The position numbers were made by a program, and so were the translations under genes. A model generated the notes under the pieces. It saw only the letters and a list, made by a program, of their open reading frames with translations. It was not told the origin of the DNA and made no database searches. Source: Burkholderia cepacia ATCC 25416 (GTDB lineage: Bacteria > Pseudomonadota > Gammaproteobacteria > Burkholderiales > Burkholderiaceae). From it: 64,000 bases of DNA. Location of the stretch: the NCBI RefSeq assembly GCF_001411495.1, contig NZ_CP012982.1, forward strand, positions 372,001 to 436,000, written 5' to 3'. This document shows, piece by piece, positions 17,119 to 25,837 of the stretch. How positions within the stretch are numbered: position 1 is the first letter of the stretch; each line of letters begins with the position of its first letter.

Positions 17119-18066
17119 ATGAGCGCCTTACTCGAACCCGCCGCCGAGCCGATCGACGTGATCCCGCTGTCCGCCCATATCGGTGCGGAAATACGCGGCG
17201 TCGACCTCACGCAACCGTTGACCACGCCGCAGATCTCGGCGATTCGCGCCGCGCTGCTGAAATGGCGCGTCATCTTCTTCCGCGAGCAGTTCCTCACGCA
17301 CGAGCAGCACGTGGCGTTCTCCGCGCAGTTCGGCGAGCCGACGGTCGGCCACCCGGTGTTCGGGCACGTCGACGGGCATCCCGCCGTGTATTCGATTGCG
17401 AAACACCGCAAGGCCACCCGCTTCGAAGGCGAACCGGTGCGCCGGCCGTGGACCGGCTGGCACACCGACGTGACGGCCGCGGTGAACCCGCCGTGGGCAT
17501 CGATCCTGCGCGGCGTGACGATCCCGCCCTACGGCGGCGACACGCACTGGACCAACCTCGTGCGCGCGTACGAAACGCTGTCCGCGCCGCTGCGCGGCTT
17601 CGTCGACGGCCTGCGCGGCCTTCATCGCTTCACGCCGCCGGCCGGCGCGCGCGCAACCGATGCGTTCGACGACGCGGTCGAACGCCGCCCGCTCGTGACC
17701 GAGCATCCGCTCGTGCGCGTGCACCCGGAGACCGGCGAACGCGCGCTGTACGTGAGCCCGAGCTTCCTGAAATCGATCGTCGGGCTGACGCCGCGCGAGA
17801 GCCAGGCCCTGCTCGAACTGCTGTGGGAACACGTGACGCGGCCTGAATTCACGATCCGCTTCAAGTGGGAGCCGCGCAGCATCGCGTTCTGGGACAACCG
17901 CGCGACCGCCCACCTCGCGCCGGTCGACATCTTCGATCTCGACTTCGACCGCCAGCTCTATCGCACGACGCTCACCGGCGACGTGCCGGTCGGCCCCGAC
18001 AGCCGGCCGTCGGTCGCGCTCGAAGGCTCGCCGGTCGAGGCCGCGGCGGCGGTCGCGCTCAACTGA
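17119..18066 (+). CDS. TauD/TfdA family dioxygenase, second copy
   Basis: This 315-residue TauD-like enzyme has the ligand motif TGWHTDVTAAV, the distal His in WDNRATAHLAP, and IGAEIRGVDLTQPL near the N-terminus. It is a distinct paralogue of the gene ahead of it rather than a repeat. ATG 17119 was chosen because CCAGGAGCGTCGC stands immediately before it; an earlier ATG at 17077 is possible. Two dioxygenases behind one transporter suggest a broad or two-step organosulfur substrate range. Confidence 0.87.
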   Translation: MSALLEPAAEPIDVIPLSAHIGAEIRGVDLTQPLTTPQISAIRAALLKWRVIFFREQFLTHEQHVAFSAQFGEPTVGHPVFGHVDGHPAVYSIAKHRKATRFEGEPVRRPWTGWHTDVTAAVNPPWASILRGVTIPPYGGDTHWTNLVRAYETLSAPLRGFVDGLRGLHRFTPPAGARATDAFDDAVERRPLVTEHPLVRVHPETGERALYVSPSFLKSIVGLTPRESQALLELLWEHVTRPEFTIRFKWEPRSIAFWDNRATAHLAPVDIFDLDFDRQLYRTTLTGDVPVGPDSRPSVALEGSPVEAAAAVALN

Positions 18067-18138
18067 ACCGGCGGCAGCCGGCGCACCGCGGCGCGCCGGC
18101 CTTTCCGTCACTTTCGTCACGTCACGCCGATGAATGCG

Positions 18139-18162
18139 CGGGCCGCGCGCGTGCGCGGCCCG
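18139..18162. terminator. GC-rich hairpin between convergent genes
   Basis: A perfect 10-bp stem (CGGGCCGCGC paired with GCGCGGCCCG) closes a 4-base loop. It lies between the second TauD-like gene and the convergent peptide-binding-protein gene, just before the latter's stop. No long T run follows on either side. Its location argues for a bidirectional terminator. Confidence 0.5.
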
Positions 18163-18166
18163 TCCG

Positions 18167-19828
18167 TCAATCCAGCCAGACCCCGTCGAAACGGTGCCCG
18201 CCGAGCGGCGAGAACGTCAGCCCGTGCACGCGCTTGGACACGGGCAGCGACACGATCGACGTCGCGATCGGCGTGAACGGCACCTGGTCCTTGAACACGA
18301 CCTGCGCCTGTTCGTACAGCGCCGTGCGTTTCGCGACGTCCGCATTGGAACGCGCGGCGTCCACCAGCCGTTCGAAATCCTGGTTGCACCATTTCGCGAG
18401 ATTGCTGCCGTGCACCGCGTCGCAACCGAGCAGCGTGCCGAGCCAGTTGTCGGGATCGCCGTTGTCGCCCGACCAGCCGTACAGGATCGCGTCGTGCTGC
18501 CCTTCGAGCTTCGCGCGGCGGTTGTATTCGCCCCATTCGTAGCTGACGATCTTCGCGCGCACGCCGATCTTCGCCCAGTCCTGCTGGATCAACTGCGCCA
18601 TCAGCTGCGCATTCGGGTTGTACGGGCGCTGCACGGGCATCGCCCACAGCGTGAGGTCGAAGCCGTTCGGGAAACCGGCCTGCGCGAGCAGCGCCTTCGC
18701 GGCCGCCGGATCGCGCGGCGCATCCTTCAGGCGCGGGTTGTACGACCATTGCGCGGGCGGCATCGGGTTCGTCGCGATCTTCGCATCGCCGTTGAACACG
18801 GTCTTCACGATCGCCGACTTGTCGATCGCGATGTCGAGCGCGCGCCGCACGTCGACGCGATCGAGCGGCGCATGCTGCGTGTTGTACGCGACGAAGCCGA
18901 CGTTGAAACCCATTCCCGAGAACAACGACAGCTTCGGGTCGCGCCGCACCGTGTCGAGGTCGGCCGGCCGCGGGAACACCGACACCTGGCATTCGCCGGA
19001 CACCAGCTTCTGCAGGCGCGCGGCCGGATCGGGCGTGATCGCGAACACAAGATGGGCGAGCTTCACGTCGCCCGGCTTCCAGTAGTCCGGATTCGCGTCG
19101 TAGCGGATCAGCGCGTCCTTCTGGTACGTGCGCAGCAGGAACGGCCCCGTGCCGACCGGGAACTGGTTGATGTCGGCCTCGCGGTGACGCGCCGCGAGCT
19201 GCGACGCGTACTCGGCCGACAGGATCGACGCGAACGCCATCGCGAGATTGCGCACGAACACGACGTCGGGCGTCTTCAGCACGAAGCGCACCGTGTAGTC
19301 GTCGACCTTGTCGATGCGCTCGATGTTGCGGTCGAAACCGAGGTCGCTGAAATACGGGAAGCTGACCGGATAGGCCTTGCGGAACGGATCGTCCCGATCG
19401 AGCATCCGGCGGAACGTGAACACGACATCGTCGGCCTGGAACGGCCGCGTCGGCTTGAACCACGCGGTCGTCTGGAACTTCACGCCGCGCCGCAAATGGA
19501 ACGTGATCGTGCGCTGGTCGGGCGACACGTCCCAGCTCGTCGCGAGCGACGGTTCGAGATCGAGCGTGCCGCGCCTGAACTGCACGAGCCCGTTGTAGAT
19601 CGTGAACGTGCTCGCGTCGAAATCGGTGCTCGTCGTGTGCTGGCCCGGGTCGAAGCCGGCCGGGCTGCCTTCGGTGCAATACACGAGCGTCTTGCCGGCG
19701 GGCGCGGCCAGCGCCTGCGTGGCCGCGCCGGCGAGCAGCAGCGACGCCGCGATGCAGCGCAGGGCCGTCGCGGCGCGCGGCGGTTTCCGCACGCGAGGCG
19801 CGGCGGGCGAAACGAAAGAGGTCTTCAT
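18167..19828 (-). CDS. Family 5 ABC solute-binding protein (DppA/peptide type)
   Basis: This 553-residue extracellular solute-binding protein has a signal peptide (LRCIAASLLLAGAATQALA), the mature N-terminus KTLVYCTEGSPAGFDPGQ, and family motifs such as YNGLVQF, WDVSPDQRTITFHLR and DVRRALDIAIDKSAIV. Proteins of this family bring peptides, nickel or other small ligands to Dpp/Opp-type importers. No matching permease or ATPase genes are adjacent, so it is an orphan component. ATG 19828 is listed; ATG 19852 is a possible alternative and neither has a clear ribosome binding site. Confidence 0.88.
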   Translation of the reverse strand: MKTSFVSPAAPRVRKPPRAATALRCIAASLLLAGAATQALAAPAGKTLVYCTEGSPAGFDPGQHTTSTDFDASTFTIYNGLVQFRRGTLDLEPSLATSWDVSPDQRTITFHLRRGVKFQTTAWFKPTRPFQADDVVFTFRRMLDRDDPFRKAYPVSFPYFSDLGFDRNIERIDKVDDYTVRFVLKTPDVVFVRNLAMAFASILSAEYASQLAARHREADINQFPVGTGPFLLRTYQKDALIRYDANPDYWKPGDVKLAHLVFAITPDPAARLQKLVSGECQVSVFPRPADLDTVRRDPKLSLFSGMGFNVGFVAYNTQHAPLDRVDVRRALDIAIDKSAIVKTVFNGDAKIATNPMPPAQWSYNPRLKDAPRDPAAAKALLAQAGFPNGFDLTLWAMPVQRPYNPNAQLMAQLIQQDWAKIGVRAKIVSYEWGEYNRRAKLEGQHDAILYGWSGDNGDPDNWLGTLLGCDAVHGSNLAKWCNQDFERLVDAARSNADVAKRTALYEQAQVVFKDQVPFTPIATSIVSLPVSKRVHGLTFSPLGGHRFDGVWLD

Positions 19829-20093
19829 GGTGGCGGAATCGGTGGCTGTCATGCAAATGACGACGGCCGATCTTCGCGCGTCGCCCGCCGATCGCTTACC
19901 AATTAATTGCGCGTTGCTTATCGCTGGATCGGCATCCCGCCGCCGCGGCACGGGGATGTCCGTGCGAGCGTCGGGCACGTGGCCCGCGTCGCCTCTTCCG
20001 GCCCCGTGCAGGTTCGCCGAAATGGGCGCATCGTATCGGCTGGCCAACGCCGGCGCGCATCCCGTCGCGCCGCCGATTCCAGGAGGACACACC

Positions 20094-20501
20094 ATGCCTG
20101 TCAGCCCCGATACGCCTGCTCGCCCGGTGAAGACGCCGGGCCCCGATCACCCGATCACGATCGAATCGCACCCGCGGCGGGTCGTGGTCAAGGCGGCCGG
20201 CCGGATCGTCGCGGACACGCGCCGCGCGCTGGCGCTGCGCGAAGCCGCCTACCCGGCCGTGCTCTACATCCCGCGCGAGGACGCCGACCTGACGCTGCTG
20301 CTGCGCACCGATCACGCGACCTACTGCCCGTACAAGGGCGACTGCGCGTACTACTCGATCCCGGTCGGCGGCGAACGCTCGGTCAATGCCGTCTGGACCT
20401 ACGAAGCGCCCTATCCGGCCGTCGACGCGATCCGCGGGCACCTCGCGTTCTATCCGGATCGCGTCGATTCGATCGAGGAAAGCCCGACCGGCTCCGATTG
20501 A
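20094..20501 (+). CDS. DUF427 domain protein
   Basis: This 135-residue DUF427 protein begins right after a strong AGGAGG. It carries the family segments RRVVVKAAGRIVADTRRAL, YIPREDAD and TYCPYKGDCAYYSI. The function of the family is unknown; it folds as a small beta barrel. It is isolated between two binding-protein genes with no visible operon partner. Confidence 0.88.
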   Translation: MPVSPDTPARPVKTPGPDHPITIESHPRRVVVKAAGRIVADTRRALALREAAYPAVLYIPREDADLTLLLRTDHATYCPYKGDCAYYSIPVGGERSVNAVWTYEAPYPAVDAIRGHLAFYPDRVDSIEESPTGSD

Positions 20502-20843
20502 GCGTCGCGGCAGCGGTTCAGGCAGCGGCTCGTCGCGCGCCGGGCGGCCACGCGTGCGAGGCGGCGATTTCTCCGGGGCGGCCGGCCATGCCGCTCCGTT
20601 CCGGCCGCGTTTTGGCTCGTCGCTGCGGGTTTCTGCACTGATCGCCGGATCGAACGCCGGCAACGCGTCCACCGCTGATTTGCATATGCGCATTCGTTGG
20701 TTGGCCGCCAACGCAGGCGGACGTATCGTCACGAGTCCGGCGCGGGCCGGCCCGTGGCGTGCAGCGCCCGCATCCGGCCCCGCCCTGCGCCGACCGCGTC
20801 GCCTTTCGCGCGCGGCCCGCTCCTTCGCCCGCAGGACGCCTCG
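20502..20843. other. Intergenic region upstream of the SsuA-like gene
   Basis: About 340 bases carry no plausible gene. The central part near 20680-20700 (gatttgcatatgcgcattcg) is locally AT-richer and could hold a promoter for the SsuA-like gene, but no clear -35/-10 pair or operator was identified. The remainder is GC-rich without a distinct repeat. Confidence 0.35.
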
Positions 20844-21836
20844 ATGAACGACACACCGCACGCAGACGTTGAACCGACACCGGCGAACCCGCAGCGCCGC
20901 CAATGGCTGCAAGGCGCGGCCGCCGGACTGGCCGGGCTCGCGCTCGGCCCGCTCGCCGGCCTGCCCGCGCACGCGCAAGACAGCGGCACGCGGCTGCGCG
21001 TCGGCTTCCAGAAATACGGCAACTTCGTCGTGCTCAAGGCACGCGGCACGCTGGAAAAGCGGCTCGCGAGCCAGGGCGTCACGGTGCAATGGCTCGAATT
21101 TCCGGCCGGCCCGCAATTGCTCGAGGGCCTGAACGCCGGCGCGATCGACGTCGGCACGGTCGGCGAGACGCCACCGATCTTCGCGCAGGCGGGCGGCGTC
21201 GATTTCGTCTACATCGGCAACGAGCCGCCCGCGCCGCAGGGCGAGGCGATCGTCGTGCTGCCCGATTCGCCGATCCGCAACGTCGCGCAGCTGCGCGGCA
21301 AGAAGGTGGCGTTCAACAAAGGTTCGAACGTCCACTACCTGCTCGTGAAGGCGCTCGAACACGCGGGCCTGACGTATGCCGACATCCAGCCGATCTACCT
21401 GACGCCCGCCGACGCGCGCGCCGCGTTCGTGCAACGCAACGTCGATGCGTGGGTGATCTGGGATCCGTACCTGGCCGCCGCAGAGCGGCAGATCGGCGCG
21501 CGCGTGATCGCGAACGGCGAAGGGCTCGTGCGCAATACGCAGTACTACCTCGCCGCACGAAAATACGCGGCCGCTCATCCGCAGGTGCTGCGCGCGCTGC
21601 TCGACGAAGTCGACGCGGTCGACCGCTGGGCACGCGACCATGTGGCGGAAGTCGCCGCGCAACTGTCGCCGCTCGTCGGCCTCGACGCGCCGACGCTCGA
21701 AGTCGCGCTCAAGCGCGCCGGTTATGGCGTGCAGCCGATCAGCGACGCGACGCTCGCGTATCAGCAGAACATCGCCGACGCGTTCAGCGCGCTGAAGCTG
21801 ATTCCCGGCAAGCTGTCGGTGGCCAGCGCACGCTGA
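20844..21836 (+). CDS. SsuA-like aliphatic sulfonate binding protein
   Basis: This 330-residue binding protein has a twin-arginine-like leader (QRRQWLQGAAAG) and a body typical of SsuA: LRVGFQKYGNFVVLKARGTL, GAIDVGTVGETPPIFAQAG and GKKVAFNKGSNVHYLLVKAL. It binds alkanesulfonates for an Ssu-type importer, but the SsuB/C genes are not next to it, so it must use components encoded elsewhere. The start at 20844 follows CGCAGGACG. Confidence 0.87.
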   Translation: MNDTPHADVEPTPANPQRRQWLQGAAAGLAGLALGPLAGLPAHAQDSGTRLRVGFQKYGNFVVLKARGTLEKRLASQGVTVQWLEFPAGPQLLEGLNAGAIDVGTVGETPPIFAQAGGVDFVYIGNEPPAPQGEAIVVLPDSPIRNVAQLRGKKVAFNKGSNVHYLLVKALEHAGLTYADIQPIYLTPADARAAFVQRNVDAWVIWDPYLAAAERQIGARVIANGEGLVRNTQYYLAARKYAAAHPQVLRALLDEVDAVDRWARDHVAEVAAQLSPLVGLDAPTLEVALKRAGYGVQPISDATLAYQQNIADAFSALKLIPGKLSVASAR

Positions 21837-21872
21837 TGCACTGCCGCCGACGCACGGCGCGGCACGCGTGCG

Positions 21873-22457
21873 TCAGCGCGCGGGAGCCGCGCCGATGCGC
21901 CGCCATTCGTCGTAGTCGGTGACGAGGCCCGCTTCGTCGACCGCGATATCGGCCGCATACGTGCCGCTTTCGTAGCGGTACACGTGCTCCGCCGTGCGGG
22001 TATAACGCTGCTCGCCGCGCACGAACTCGAATTCGGGGAAGCGCAGCCACGCGGTATGGATCACGGCCGCCTCGCCGACGGCCAGCCCGAGCCGCCGGAT
22101 CGGCAACGTGTTCGTCGACGGGCTGAAACCGAGGTCGATATCGGTCGCGCCCGCGAGCGCCGGTACGTCGACGCCGTCGATCGTCCAGCGCCCTGCGTCG
22201 CACGCGATATCCCGCTGCCGTGGCGGCTGCGTGCCGCCCCACTGCGTGATGCGCGCCGCGCGCGTGAGCCAGTCGGCGCCGCACGAGATCGCGTAATCGA
22301 CACGAAACGGCGCGCCGTCGATCGCGCCCGACACCGACCCCGACAAGCCGATACCCGTTCGCGACTCGACGAGCCTGCACCATTCGGCCGCCTGCCAGGT
22401 CTGCACGATCTGCCATGCGACGCAGCGCGTGCGCACCGCTTCATCCTGTCGCGTCAT
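21873..22457 (-). CDS. Putative glycolipid-binding family protein
   Basis: This 194-residue soluble protein resembles the PF06475 (formerly DUF1089) putative glycolipid-binding family. It shows the hallmarks WLRFPEFEFVRGEQRY, a following VYRYESGTY and the C-terminal GLVTDYDEWRRI. No signal peptide is visible, so it is probably cytoplasmic. The function is poorly known. ATG 22457 was preferred over 22481 because GGAGACGATGAC precedes it. It is divergent from the LysR gene that follows. Confidence 0.75.
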   Translation of the reverse strand: MTRQDEAVRTRCVAWQIVQTWQAAEWCRLVESRTGIGLSGSVSGAIDGAPFRVDYAISCGADWLTRAARITQWGGTQPPRQRDIACDAGRWTIDGVDVPALAGATDIDLGFSPSTNTLPIRRLGLAVGEAAVIHTAWLRFPEFEFVRGEQRYTRTAEHVYRYESGTYAADIAVDEAGLVTDYDEWRRIGAAPAR

Positions 22458-22631
22458 GTCATCGTCTCCAGTCGATCGCACGGAAGCCGATTGTCGCCCA
22501 TCGCACCGGCGAACACACGCGGCTTGCGCAACCGATGGTCAGTATCGGGTCGCTCCACACCTTCAGTCAGCCGTGCTTTGGTACCATCCGTCGATCGGCA
22601 TCAACCGGAACCAGACAAGGGGCGCGACTTC

Positions 22632-23540
22632 ATGGATTTGCTGGCGACGATGCGCATCTACGTCAGGGTCGTCGAGCGCGGCACGATGTCCGGCGCGGCG
22701 CGCGATCTCGACATGGGCCAGCCGGCCGTCAGCGAGCGCATCGAACGGCTCGAGAAGCATCTCGGCACACGGCTCCTGATGCGCAGTGCGCGCACCCTCG
22801 TGTGCACGGAAGAAGGCCGGATCTTCTACGACCGCAGCAAGGCGCTGCTCGAAGCGGCCGACGATGCGGTCGCATCGGTCTCGAAGACGGAAACCGCGCT
22901 CGACGGCACGATCCGGCTCGCGGCGCCGCAATGCTTCGGCGAGGTCGTGCTGCCGGGCGTGCTGATGCATGTCCGCACCGCGTATCCGGGCCTGCACATC
23001 GATCTGGTCCTGAACGACGACATCGTCGATCCGGTCACGGAAGGCGTCGACATCTCGATCCGCGTCGGACAGCTCGGCGACGGCGGGTTCGTCGCGCACC
23101 CGGTCGGCACGGTGGGCCGCCGGCTCGTCGCCGCGCCGTCGTATCTCGACCGGTGCGGCCCGATCGACACGGCGGCCGATCTGGCCAACCATCCGTTCAT
23201 CCGCGTGAAAGGCGTCTTCGCGAGCGAACGGCTGCCCGTGCAGCACGACGGCGGCCCGCTCGAATACGCGCGCATCCGCACGATCATGACGACGAGCCAC
23301 TGGCGGCCGATGTTCGACACGATCGCGGCGGGCGGCGGCATCGGCGTGGTCCAGCACCCGGCCTGCGCCGACGCGCTCGCGGCCGGCACGCTCGTCGAGC
23401 TCCTGCCGCGCTACGCGATTCCCGACTTCGCGCTCAACGTGCTCGTCCACGCGCAGCGGCCGCTGCCGCCGCGCGTGCGGGCCGTCGTCGACCTGCTGAA
23501 GCAGGACATCCCGCCGCTGCTGGCCCGCCCTGCCCGCTGA
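22632..23540 (+). CDS. LysR family transcriptional regulator
   Basis: This 302-residue LysR-type regulator has an N-terminal winged helix (residues 1-60: VRVVERGTMSGAARDLDMGQ, then PAVSERIERLEKHLG) and a C-terminal substrate-binding domain starting near residue 92 (GTIRLAAPQCFGEVVLPG). It is divergent from the glycolipid-binding-like gene and convergent with the Fe-alcohol dehydrogenase gene, so the former is a possible target. The effector is not readable. Confidence 0.9.
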   Translation: MDLLATMRIYVRVVERGTMSGAARDLDMGQPAVSERIERLEKHLGTRLLMRSARTLVCTEEGRIFYDRSKALLEAADDAVASVSKTETALDGTIRLAAPQCFGEVVLPGVLMHVRTAYPGLHIDLVLNDDIVDPVTEGVDISIRVGQLGDGGFVAHPVGTVGRRLVAAPSYLDRCGPIDTAADLANHPFIRVKGVFASERLPVQHDGGPLEYARIRTIMTTSHWRPMFDTIAAGGGIGVVQHPACADALAAGTLVELLPRYAIPDFALNVLVHAQRPLPPRVRAVVDLLKQDIPPLLARPAR

Positions 23541-23707
23541 CGACGGCAGCCGCCGTCAAGCCTGCCGCGACTTCCCCGGTTCCTTCACGTGAGCGTCGAA
23601 CGCGACGCATTGCTCGTCACGCTCGCGGGCCGGATGCGGGCTCGCAGCCGTTGCGCTCGCATGCGCACGCGGCGCGGCACGGCGCGCGCATCGCGACGTG
23701 AATGCAT

Positions 23708-23735
23708 GGCGGGCGGCGCGACGCGCACGCCCGCC
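23708..23735 (-). terminator. Hairpin after the glycerol-type operon
   Basis: An 8-bp perfect stem (GGCGGGCG with CGCCCGCC) closes a 12-base loop directly behind the stop of the last gene of the minus-strand operon. No U run is present, so it may act as a weak or Rho-assisted terminator or protect the 3' end. Confidence 0.4.
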
Positions 23736-23738
23736 GCG

Positions 23739-24896
23739 TCACCACGCCTGCCGGTAAATCTCCAGCGCATCGGCCTCCGTCACCTCGCGCGGATTGTTCA
23801 CGAGCAGGCGCGTCTGCAGCATCGCGTCCGATGCCATCCTCGGCAGGTCGCCCTCGCCGATACCGACCTCGCGCAGCGTGCGCGGAATGCCCGTCGCGGC
23901 GATCAGCCGGTCGATCTCGCCGATCAGCGCGTGCGTACGCGCTTCGTCGCTGCCCGTCGCCGACGGCGCGACGATCGCCGCGAGTTCCGCATACAGCGGT
24001 GCGGCGGCCGGTGCGTTGAAACGCAGCACGTGCGGCAGCACGAGCGCATTCGACAGCCCGTGCGGCACATGGAAGATCCCGCCGACCGGATAGGCCAGCG
24101 CGTGCACGGCCGCGACCGGCGCATTCGCGAACGCCTGCCCCGCGAACATCGCGCCGACCAGCATCGCCTCGCGCGCGTGGCGGTCGTGGCCGTCGTCGCA
24201 CGCCGCGAGCAGGTTGCGCGACAGCAGCGTCAGCGCGTGCACGGCCAGCATGTCGGACACCGGGTTCTTCAGCCGCGCGGACGTGTAGGCCTCGATCGCA
24301 TGCACCATCGCGTCGATGCCCGTGGCGGCCGTCGCCGCGCGCGGCAGGCCGAGCGTCAGTTCGGCGTCGAGGATCGCGACATCGGCGAACAGGTGCGGCG
24401 ACACGACGCCCATCTTGCGCGCCTCGCCGACCGTGACGATCGACACGGCCGTCACTTCGGAGCCCGTGCCGGCCGTCGTCGGCATCTGCACGAGCGGCAG
24501 CCGCTCGCTCGTGACCTTGTCGACGCCGTACATGTCGGCCAGCGCCTGCCGCCCGGGCACGAGCACCGCGATCAGCTTCGCGACGTCCATCGACGATCCG
24601 CCGCCCAGGCCGAGCACGATCTCCGCATCGACCGCGACGGCCCGCTCGGTCGCGTCGAGGACCACCTGCTCGGGCGGATCGGCGATCACGTCGTCGATCA
24701 CGGTGACCTGCCAGCCGTGCGCGGCGAGGCTCTCCAGCGCCGGCGCGAGCACGCCGCTGCGATGCAGGAACGCATCGGTGACGACGCACAGCCGCACAAG
24801 CGCCGGAAAGCGTTCACGCAACAACGCGCCGAGCCGGCGCGCGGCGCCGAATTCGACGACCTGCGTCGGCACGGTGCGGAATTGAAACGGGTTCAT
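23739..24896 (-). CDS. Iron-containing alcohol dehydrogenase
   Basis: This 385-residue group III (Fe-dependent) alcohol dehydrogenase has the nucleotide-binding motif GLGGGSSMDVAKLIA near residue 95, MPTTAGTGSEVT near 140, and metal-ligand regions around IDAMVHAIEAYTS and VHALAYPVGGIFHVPHGLSN. Members oxidise alcohols, glycerol or 1,3-propanediol, or reduce maleylacetate. Its place at the end of the glycerol-type operon suggests a polyol or aldehyde step there. The start overlaps the upstream stop in a TGATG arrangement, so translation is coupled. Confidence 0.88.
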   Translation of the reverse strand: MNPFQFRTVPTQVVEFGAARRLGALLRERFPALVRLCVVTDAFLHRSGVLAPALESLAAHGWQVTVIDDVIADPPEQVVLDATERAVAVDAEIVLGLGGGSSMDVAKLIAVLVPGRQALADMYGVDKVTSERLPLVQMPTTAGTGSEVTAVSIVTVGEARKMGVVSPHLFADVAILDAELTLGLPRAATAATGIDAMVHAIEAYTSARLKNPVSDMLAVHALTLLSRNLLAACDDGHDRHAREAMLVGAMFAGQAFANAPVAAVHALAYPVGGIFHVPHGLSNALVLPHVLRFNAPAAAPLYAELAAIVAPSATGSDEARTHALIGEIDRLIAATGIPRTLREVGIGEGDLPRMASDAMLQTRLLVNNPREVTEADALEIYRQAW

Positions 24897-25228
24897 CAGG
24901 CACCTCCCGGCGACGTCGCCGTGCCGGTGTCCGGCTGCACCATGAAGCGCAACACGTCGCGGCGATCGAGCAACGGGAAGATCGCGCCGACACCGATCCG
25001 CTGGAAATGCGGCGTATCCCGATGCACGTCGAGGCCGTCCGCATAGCGGTAGCGTTCGAGGATCACGATGTGGTCGGGGTTCTCCGCCGACCGGAAATAC
25101 GCGTAGTCGAGGTTCTGCGGCTCGGTACGCGTCGCCGGCGCGAGTTCCGCGAGCAGTTCGATCACGCGGTCGCCGTTGCCCGGTTTGGCGAAGAAATGCG
25201 CGATGACCTGAAGGTAGGGTTCGTTCAT
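24896..25228 (-). CDS. Antibiotic biosynthesis monooxygenase (ABM) domain protein
   Basis: This 110-residue single-domain protein of the ABM ferredoxin-like fold contains VIAHFFAKPGNGDRVIELLA, a central NLDYAYFRSAENPDHIVILE and RYRYADGLDVHRDTPHF. Such proteins are small oxygenases or structural homologues; the histidine and asparagine-rich active region is present but the reaction is unknown. The start follows CACGGAGCGCAAC. It overlaps the alcohol dehydrogenase gene by one base. Confidence 0.82.
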   Translation of the reverse strand: MNEPYLQVIAHFFAKPGNGDRVIELLAELAPATRTEPQNLDYAYFRSAENPDHIVILERYRYADGLDVHRDTPHFQRIGVGAIFPLLDRRDVLRFMVQPDTGTATSPGGA

Positions 25229-25256
25229 GTTGCGCTCCGTGTTTAACAGGAATCCG

Positions 25257-25832
25257 TCACGACGACGGGTCGAAATTCCACCACGCGCTGTCGCTCGTCG
25301 ACACCGCGAGCGCGCCGTGCCGCCTCGCGCTGCGCACGTCGTCCGCATTGCCGACGAAGCCGGATGCAACGATCGGCGGCAGTGCCTGCCGGTCGGCTTC
25401 GCTCAGGTGCGCGAGCATCGGCGCGGGCATCAGTTGTACGAGGTTCGGATCGCTCTGCTCGATCGCCTTCATGCTGCGCGGCCATGTCGAACGGTCGGTC
25501 ACGAACACCTTCTGCATCGTGATCAGCCCCGCGCGGTTCGCGCGCTGGATCGTCGCGACGCGCGTCGACACGAGGCTTGCGACACCGATATCGGCCAGAT
25601 ACTCGACGCCGCCCTTGTCCTGCGACAGCCCATCGCAGCTGTCGATGTTGACGATCACGAACTTGCCGGCCCGGGCGAGCGCCGCGACCACCGCCTGCAG
25701 GCGGCGCAGGTCGACGTTCGCGACGATGCCGACCTCGGCCGCGCTGTCGACGAAACTGTCGGCCTGCTCGGCGCCGTACAGCGTCGCGATGACGGGATGA
25801 CGGGCGAGACGCGCGCCCAGCGACTTGTCCAT
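25257..25832 (-). CDS. GlpP-like glycerol-3-phosphate responsive antiterminator
   Basis: This 191-residue protein of the GlpP family (PF04309) has a TIM-barrel-like fold pattern: FVIVNIDSCDGLSQDKGGVEY, ASLVSTRVATIQRANRAGLI, TMQKVFVTDRSTW and LVQLMPAPM. In Bacillus, GlpP binds glycerol-3-phosphate and the glpD leader RNA to prevent termination. Here it sits inside the operon, 5 bp after the ADPS-like gene, rather than upstream. An RNA-capable inverted repeat precedes the operon. GlpP-type control in a betaproteobacterium is an inference from family and context. Confidence 0.8.
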   Translation of the reverse strand: MDKSLGARLARHPVIATLYGAEQADSFVDSAAEVGIVANVDLRRLQAVVAALARAGKFVIVNIDSCDGLSQDKGGVEYLADIGVASLVSTRVATIQRANRAGLITMQKVFVTDRSTWPRSMKAIEQSDPNLVQLMPAPMLAHLSEADRQALPPIVASGFVGNADDVRSARRHGALAVSTSDSAWWNFDPSS

Positions 25833-25837
25833 GACGT

